Origin: a virus
Virus record (IMG/VR): IMGVR_UViG_3300029900_000001
Coordinates: 1 to 24,197 of that record
DNA: 24,197 nt
Direction: 5' to 3' (one strand)
The notes beneath the pieces are model-generated. The model searched no databases and was not told the DNA's origin. It worked only from the letters and a program-made list of their open reading frames with translations. Shown piece after piece: positions 14,001 through 20,000 of this stretch. Position 1 is the first letter of the stretch; every line of letters begins with the position of its first letter. The position numbers were made by a program, and so were the translations under genes.

Positions 14001-17000
14001 CGTTACAGCCATCAGCCGAGTTCAGGGTTTTTTCGGCTAGTGAAATCACTGCGCTGCCAAAAAACTTTTCCGATCCAATGGAGAATATATGGGCATCGGC
14101 GCAACGTATAATGCCCGATGAGCCATGGCAGGCTTTCTATGAGGAAACTCTCGCGCACGAGGCAGGTCACGGAGTTTTTGAGTTATCCCAGGGCACTGGT
14201 ATTGGCTCTTTTTTCGCTACCGCTCATGAGGGTGGACAAGTTAGCTCTGCTGTAGGCAAGCCAAGTTATCTTGGCAGTGACCTTCTAGATAAATACGTAG
14301 GAGGTGTTGTCGGTGCTACTGCGGCATCGTACCCGTTGAGAAGTCGCGGTGCTATAGTAGATATATTCCAGTTTTCCGCTTTGACAGATGGTGTCAAGAG
14401 TTATGATGAACTCACTCAAAATCATGCGAACGAGTTTTACAAATATGCTCAAAAAACATCATTGCGGTTTAACAAAGAACTTCATGCACAAACTGGCGAT
14501 GCGCTTCATAGAACCGGGCCTTTTATATATGAGGCGGATAGTTTTCTAGATCTCGATGATAAGTTCGACAATGGCATCGCCCGATCGGTTAGATTTGATT
14601 ACTTAGATTTAACGGATGGTGTTATTCATAATCACTATGAAGACCCCGGAACTCCTTTACCGTTACGCAAAACAACGAGTGATGGTCGTTATGATCCTCA
14701 ATATGAACCAGGTTACGATCCTAAAAGTGCTGAATGGCGTGCTGGTGATCCGCTATCTGGTTTTGCAAAGATTACGCCGCCACCGCCCGAACCGATAGGC
14801 GATCCCTTATCTGGCAATGCAGTTATCGTGCCACCGCCAGTGCCGCCAGGCGATGAACTTTCCGGCTTTGCAGCAGCTTCCACACTGCCGCCCGTTCCTG
14901 TACAAGAAAATACTCGACCCGCCGTACAAACACAACCCGCCAGCCCACAGCCAGTTACTGATACTGTAAAACCTGAACAAAAAAAGAAGCTTAAACTACT
15001 GGCGGCAAAGTTCGACAAGCGCGCGCCGATTGCCGATACTGCCGTTAATAAAGAGGGTGGCGATCAACTTTCTCTTAGTGGCGATCTTCAGGCCGATCCG
15101 GTCAAGACCACTAAGCCTAAAACATGGGGCATCAAAAATAAGCATTACGGCGTCTATCATCCTGATCTTATAAACGAATCAGCTAAAACAAAAAATGCCG
15201 CTTATCGTGTAGCTCAAGAAAAAAGAAAACAATGGCTGGCGGCCAGCAGCCAAACTGCCACTGATCAGCAAGCTGTACGCGCTGTGATTCCCGCAGTTCC
15301 TGCGCAGGAAGCTAGCACACCCGCACAGCCAAAGCGCTTGTTTGTCACTGGCAACAAATACGAAACTGACAAAGAAGGCGTCGGTTATCGCAACACGCCG
15401 ATCGCACAGCGGGCACTGAAAGCGCTCGATCATGCTCAATCGGCTGGTTATGAAGTTCACACTGGCGACGATCAGCGTGGTATCGATCCGCTGGTGATTG
15501 ACGAAGCAGCTAAACGCAAGATGCCTATTAACACACACGGTTTAGGTGAACATCCGGCCTATCGTGGTGGCGGTTACGACGCATCGACCAAGACTTACAA
15601 AAGCGGTGGCGCATATACACAGCATCAGTCTGACGAGAAGCGACCACGCGCGGCTGAGAACGATCGTGATCGGCAGGTCATCGACAGTCTAGGCGCTGAC
15701 GATCGGGCGCTGATGTTGTGGAACGGTAAATCTCCTGACGTTAAAGGCGCGTTCAACCACGCAGAAGCACAAGGGGTTACTGCGTCTCTATTCAACGCCG
15801 AGACTGGTAAAACGACACAATCTGAACAGAAGCCGGACTATCTGCTGCCTGCGCGGTTGCTGAACGAGCAGGGCGCGATGCCAAAGAACTCGTTTGCTGA
15901 AGCTGACTCGAAAGTTCAGCAAGCAACAATGAACCGCCTGTTTGGTAAAAAGAGGGTGGGCATCGATAGTTACGAGCAGGTATTAGCTCACGAAGCGGGT
16001 CATGCTGCGGTTGTTTTAGGTCGCGGCGGGGCAGTGAATGCTGGCGCTGTATCGACATCTGGCGGCGGCGTTATCCTTCAAGAGCCTGGTGATAAGCCGT
16101 TGTCCAAAGGTGATCTGCTTGATCGTTTTACGGGTGGCGCGGCTGGCGAGGCGATGTTCACCGGACAAGTTGCGCCGAACGTTACACACATCAGCGATAT
16201 GTTCAGCTTTGCATCGGTAGCTTTTGGGATCGTTCATCCCGATGAACTAACCGAGGATCACGCGCGCGAGTTCTATGGGCACGCTCAGGGATTATCTGAA
16301 CGTCTCGATCCGGCGACGGTCAAGACAGTTGCCAATACGCTTGACCAGATGGGCGTTTTTGATGGGTCAAAGTCGCATTGGGCACAATCACTGGCAAACA
16401 TTGCTGGAGTGCCATTGCGTGCCGTGCGTGGCGCTCTACGTATGACAAAGGGTGTTATTCACCATGAAGGAGAAGCGCCAGGTACACCACTGGACACCAA
16501 AGCGCCGTCGATTAAGGATCGTACAAGATACGGCACAGGCTACAATCCTGAGGACGCAAAATGGCGCAACGATACAGCGCCTGACTTTAGTTTGCCAGGC
16601 GACGGAAGTTCCGTTACACCGCCAGTAGCCAGTGTTCGCACGCGCGACGCCAAGGGCCGTTTTGTATCTGCTAAAAATACGCACGATCAAACTTTTCCTG
16701 TATCTCCCACGTCCCAACCTGCGCAGACAACTACTGCCATTCCTGCTCGTCAACTTAACCCTATCGTTAATGGTAGTGCGCGATCTGCCGAACAGACCCG
16801 CACGTCTTTTGCTAATCAGTTGGCAGTTCTCGACAAAGAAACTCCGGCTCAATCAAGTCCGGTCTCGACTGTTACCACACAGATGCAAGGTGACGAACTC
16901 TCTGGTCTGACTCAAGCGTCAACCCACCCGCCTGCACCAGCCACGGTTCAAGGGGACGAACTCTCTGGTCTGATGCCAGCGTCAACCCGTGCACCGGGTG

Positions 17001-20000
17001 CTCAGCCTGCCAACTCGCACACGGCAGCTACTCAAACACTTGCTAAAACGGGCGTAATCTCTCCACCCACTCAGACCGGATCGGGGAATGGTGGCAGTAA
17101 ACCGCCGTCACAACCACCCACAGCGACTCTGCCAGATGACTGGCCGGACGATCTTGATCCAAGTCTATACGACAGCGCCGCAGCTCAATCAGGGCCTCTT
17201 TCTGCGCAGGAAGATTATGAGACTCATGCGCCGCGCCGTCTCTCGCAAAGCAACTATGGCGAGGACTACAAACAAGAACTTCGCAAGCGATTTGTTGATG
17301 CTCGTAAAGCGGCACGCGCGTCGGGCGGAGACATCGATAACAATCATCCTTTAGCTGTTGCTTTGAAAGATGCAACTTCGGATGACGTGCTCGATACAAT
17401 GCAGCCGATCAAGCCTGCCCACGAACAGGCACAAAGCACCTTTAATGGTATTGCTGCCGATACAATGCCTGTGCCGAGTCGTATCCGTATTGGCGCAGGT
17501 ACTGCACCAGCGGCTCGTGGCAGGCAAGATCAGGCCGATCTGCCTAGCGAACTCAAACGTGCATCGCTAACACTGGCTGGCGATGTAATGCCCGCTAAGG
17601 GTGTCACCGTGCAAGGCGAGGAGCTACTCGCAGCGCACAGTATCGCGTCAGCCGCACTTAGTGAGGGTGCGCAATCCGAACGTCCAACTACCGGATCGGT
17701 CACGCAGCAGATTGCAGGATTACTCAAGGCTAGTGAAACTGCTTTACGCCGCCATGTCGATAAGATGGTCGGTGAGATCGATAAGAACGATCCTGAGTTT
17801 ATCCAAAAACATGAAATAGCAAAGCGTGTTGCTGACGCTGCCTTTAAGCTGCTTACCAACTCGGTCGATCAAATATCGGGTGATGTAGGTGGTGAAAACG
17901 CACCACGTACCGGAGCGTTACGCGCTCACAGCCGCGAGAACTATCACGAGATTTCTGCCAACAAAGATGGGAAAGAGAAGTTAGAGGGACTTACTTCCAA
18001 CTCGTCTTACTACCAGGAACGCATCGCTAAACTGGGTGGCATTGAGCGTGCCATGCAGAATCAGTTCATCATTCCTGGGCGTGAAGGCGCAGTGGCAGGT
18101 GACGCAGATCACCTGGGTATCGCTTTCGGCGGGCCGCGAAATGTCAACAACAGCGGTGGGCGCGGCTTCGAGATGCTGTACGCCGCTCGTGCCATTCGTT
18201 CAGCGTTTCAAGGTACGATCGGAGAAGTCGAGCAAGGCATCCAGCGCTACGCTTCCGAAGATCGGGGATTCTCGATCGGATCAGGTAATGGCTTTGGTGA
18301 ACGTGCGCAGAACCAGTCAAAGCGTAAAGACCTTCAGTTTAATATGGATCGGGCTGACGCTGATAACTTTGACTACCTGACGACCACGCCTGCCCGTATA
18401 CTTGGCGGAAATCGTGGCGCAGCCGATGTTGCAGCCTTTGCACGGCTTGGTGGCGGTGCGGTACTGGCCGGACAAGTACCACAGATGCTCGGTATAGGCG
18501 AGCAGCCCGGTGTGCCGATGGGTACTAAAGGACTAGGTGGTGCGCTTGGCGGTACAATCGGCTCGCAAGCGGCAGGGGTAGGCGTCCTGGCTGGCGCGGC
18601 TATGGTTGGCACTGGGTTGGGTGTTGCAGTTGCGAATACAATCCCCTATGTTAGTAAGGCGTATGGTGGGCATTTTGGCCTTGAAGATGCTGTAAACACG
18701 GCAGAGCGCGGTGTATTCGCAGCCAGTGCTACTATCAACGGGCTGTTTGGTGATACCAGTTGGGCGAAAAATACTTTTGCAGCGGGCGTGTATAACGAGG
18801 AGAGTTGGGCGGTAGGCAAGTCGCAAACGGCTGTTGATAAACAAATAGATGCGGCTAAAAGGTTTGTTTACGACAATCATCTGCGTGGTATCTCGCCGGA
18901 CGGGAAAACCGACGCTTTATATATCGCTACTCAATCGATTGGCATCAAAGCGTCTACTGGCGGCGATCCACTTGCGAGAGCGAATCAAGAACTAGCCGTT
19001 ACGACCCGTTATGAAGATGCACTGACTGCCGCGCAGCCAAAACCAAAACCCGACGATGGAGCGCTTCGTTTCTTACTGGGTGTAGGGATTCCTTCAGTTC
19101 ATCTGGGCGGTAGCGCAAAACAACCTGTAAAAGCGCTAACAGATGATGAAGTAAAGGCAGCAGTACAAGCCGATCCGAAGTATATAGCCGAGATAGCTGC
19201 GCTTAAACAAAGTCCGGCTTATAAACTAAATCGAACCGCCGAGGAATATCAGGCGAACTTAGGGGCACTGACAGCGGCTGGTATCATTCAAGATGCCAAT
19301 GATACGCACGTTCAATCGGAATCCTCACGATACGCGCAGCAGATGGGCTTTGTGGCCGGGACACAAAACTACGAGGACACCTTAAAGGATTATACCACTG
19401 CGCCGCTCGGTGCAGATGGAAAGCCTTCGGTAGCTGATTTCCTTATCCAGAGCAACGCCAAGTCCGCTTATGGCGCTCGTATGGGTAATGCCACCAATGC
19501 GCTGACTGGTGCAGGTGTTGATCCGCTGGCAATCGGCGGCATGATCGGGAACACCAGCCCACTAACAGCATCAGCGGGTGCAAACTTACTGGCCTCCGCA
19601 GGGGCGGCGGGCGCTGATGTGGCGTCTGGTGACATCGATGGCGGCCCGGCAAAACATGGGTTTGATGAAAACGGTACTTCGCAAGACCTGCTGAATGCAA
19701 TCAACGGGTCAGCCAAAGAAGGTAAACAGAAACGCGCCAATCGCATTAACGCGATCGGTCAACAGTTAGGCTCGGCTCGTTCGGGGCAAGTAGGCGGCTC
19801 GCTTGGGGCTATCGCTTTGGCGGGTGGCGATGTAAGTCAGGCAGCCGAAGATGCGCTCACGATGTCGGCTGGTCAATACGGTGTGTACAGTGCGGATATC
19901 AGTGCGGCTATGGAGGCGGGCGTTAGCGGGCCAGATGCACAGAAGTCCGCTGCTAAGTTTGCACCTGGACAAACACCGCACCTCGGCAATGTCATTGTCA

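Noticed and set aside
14895-14908. TTCCTGTACAAGAA as an eleventh 14-bp motif copy
   Set aside because: It differs at two positions, one in the otherwise invariant right arm (A for G); kept only as a possible decayed site.
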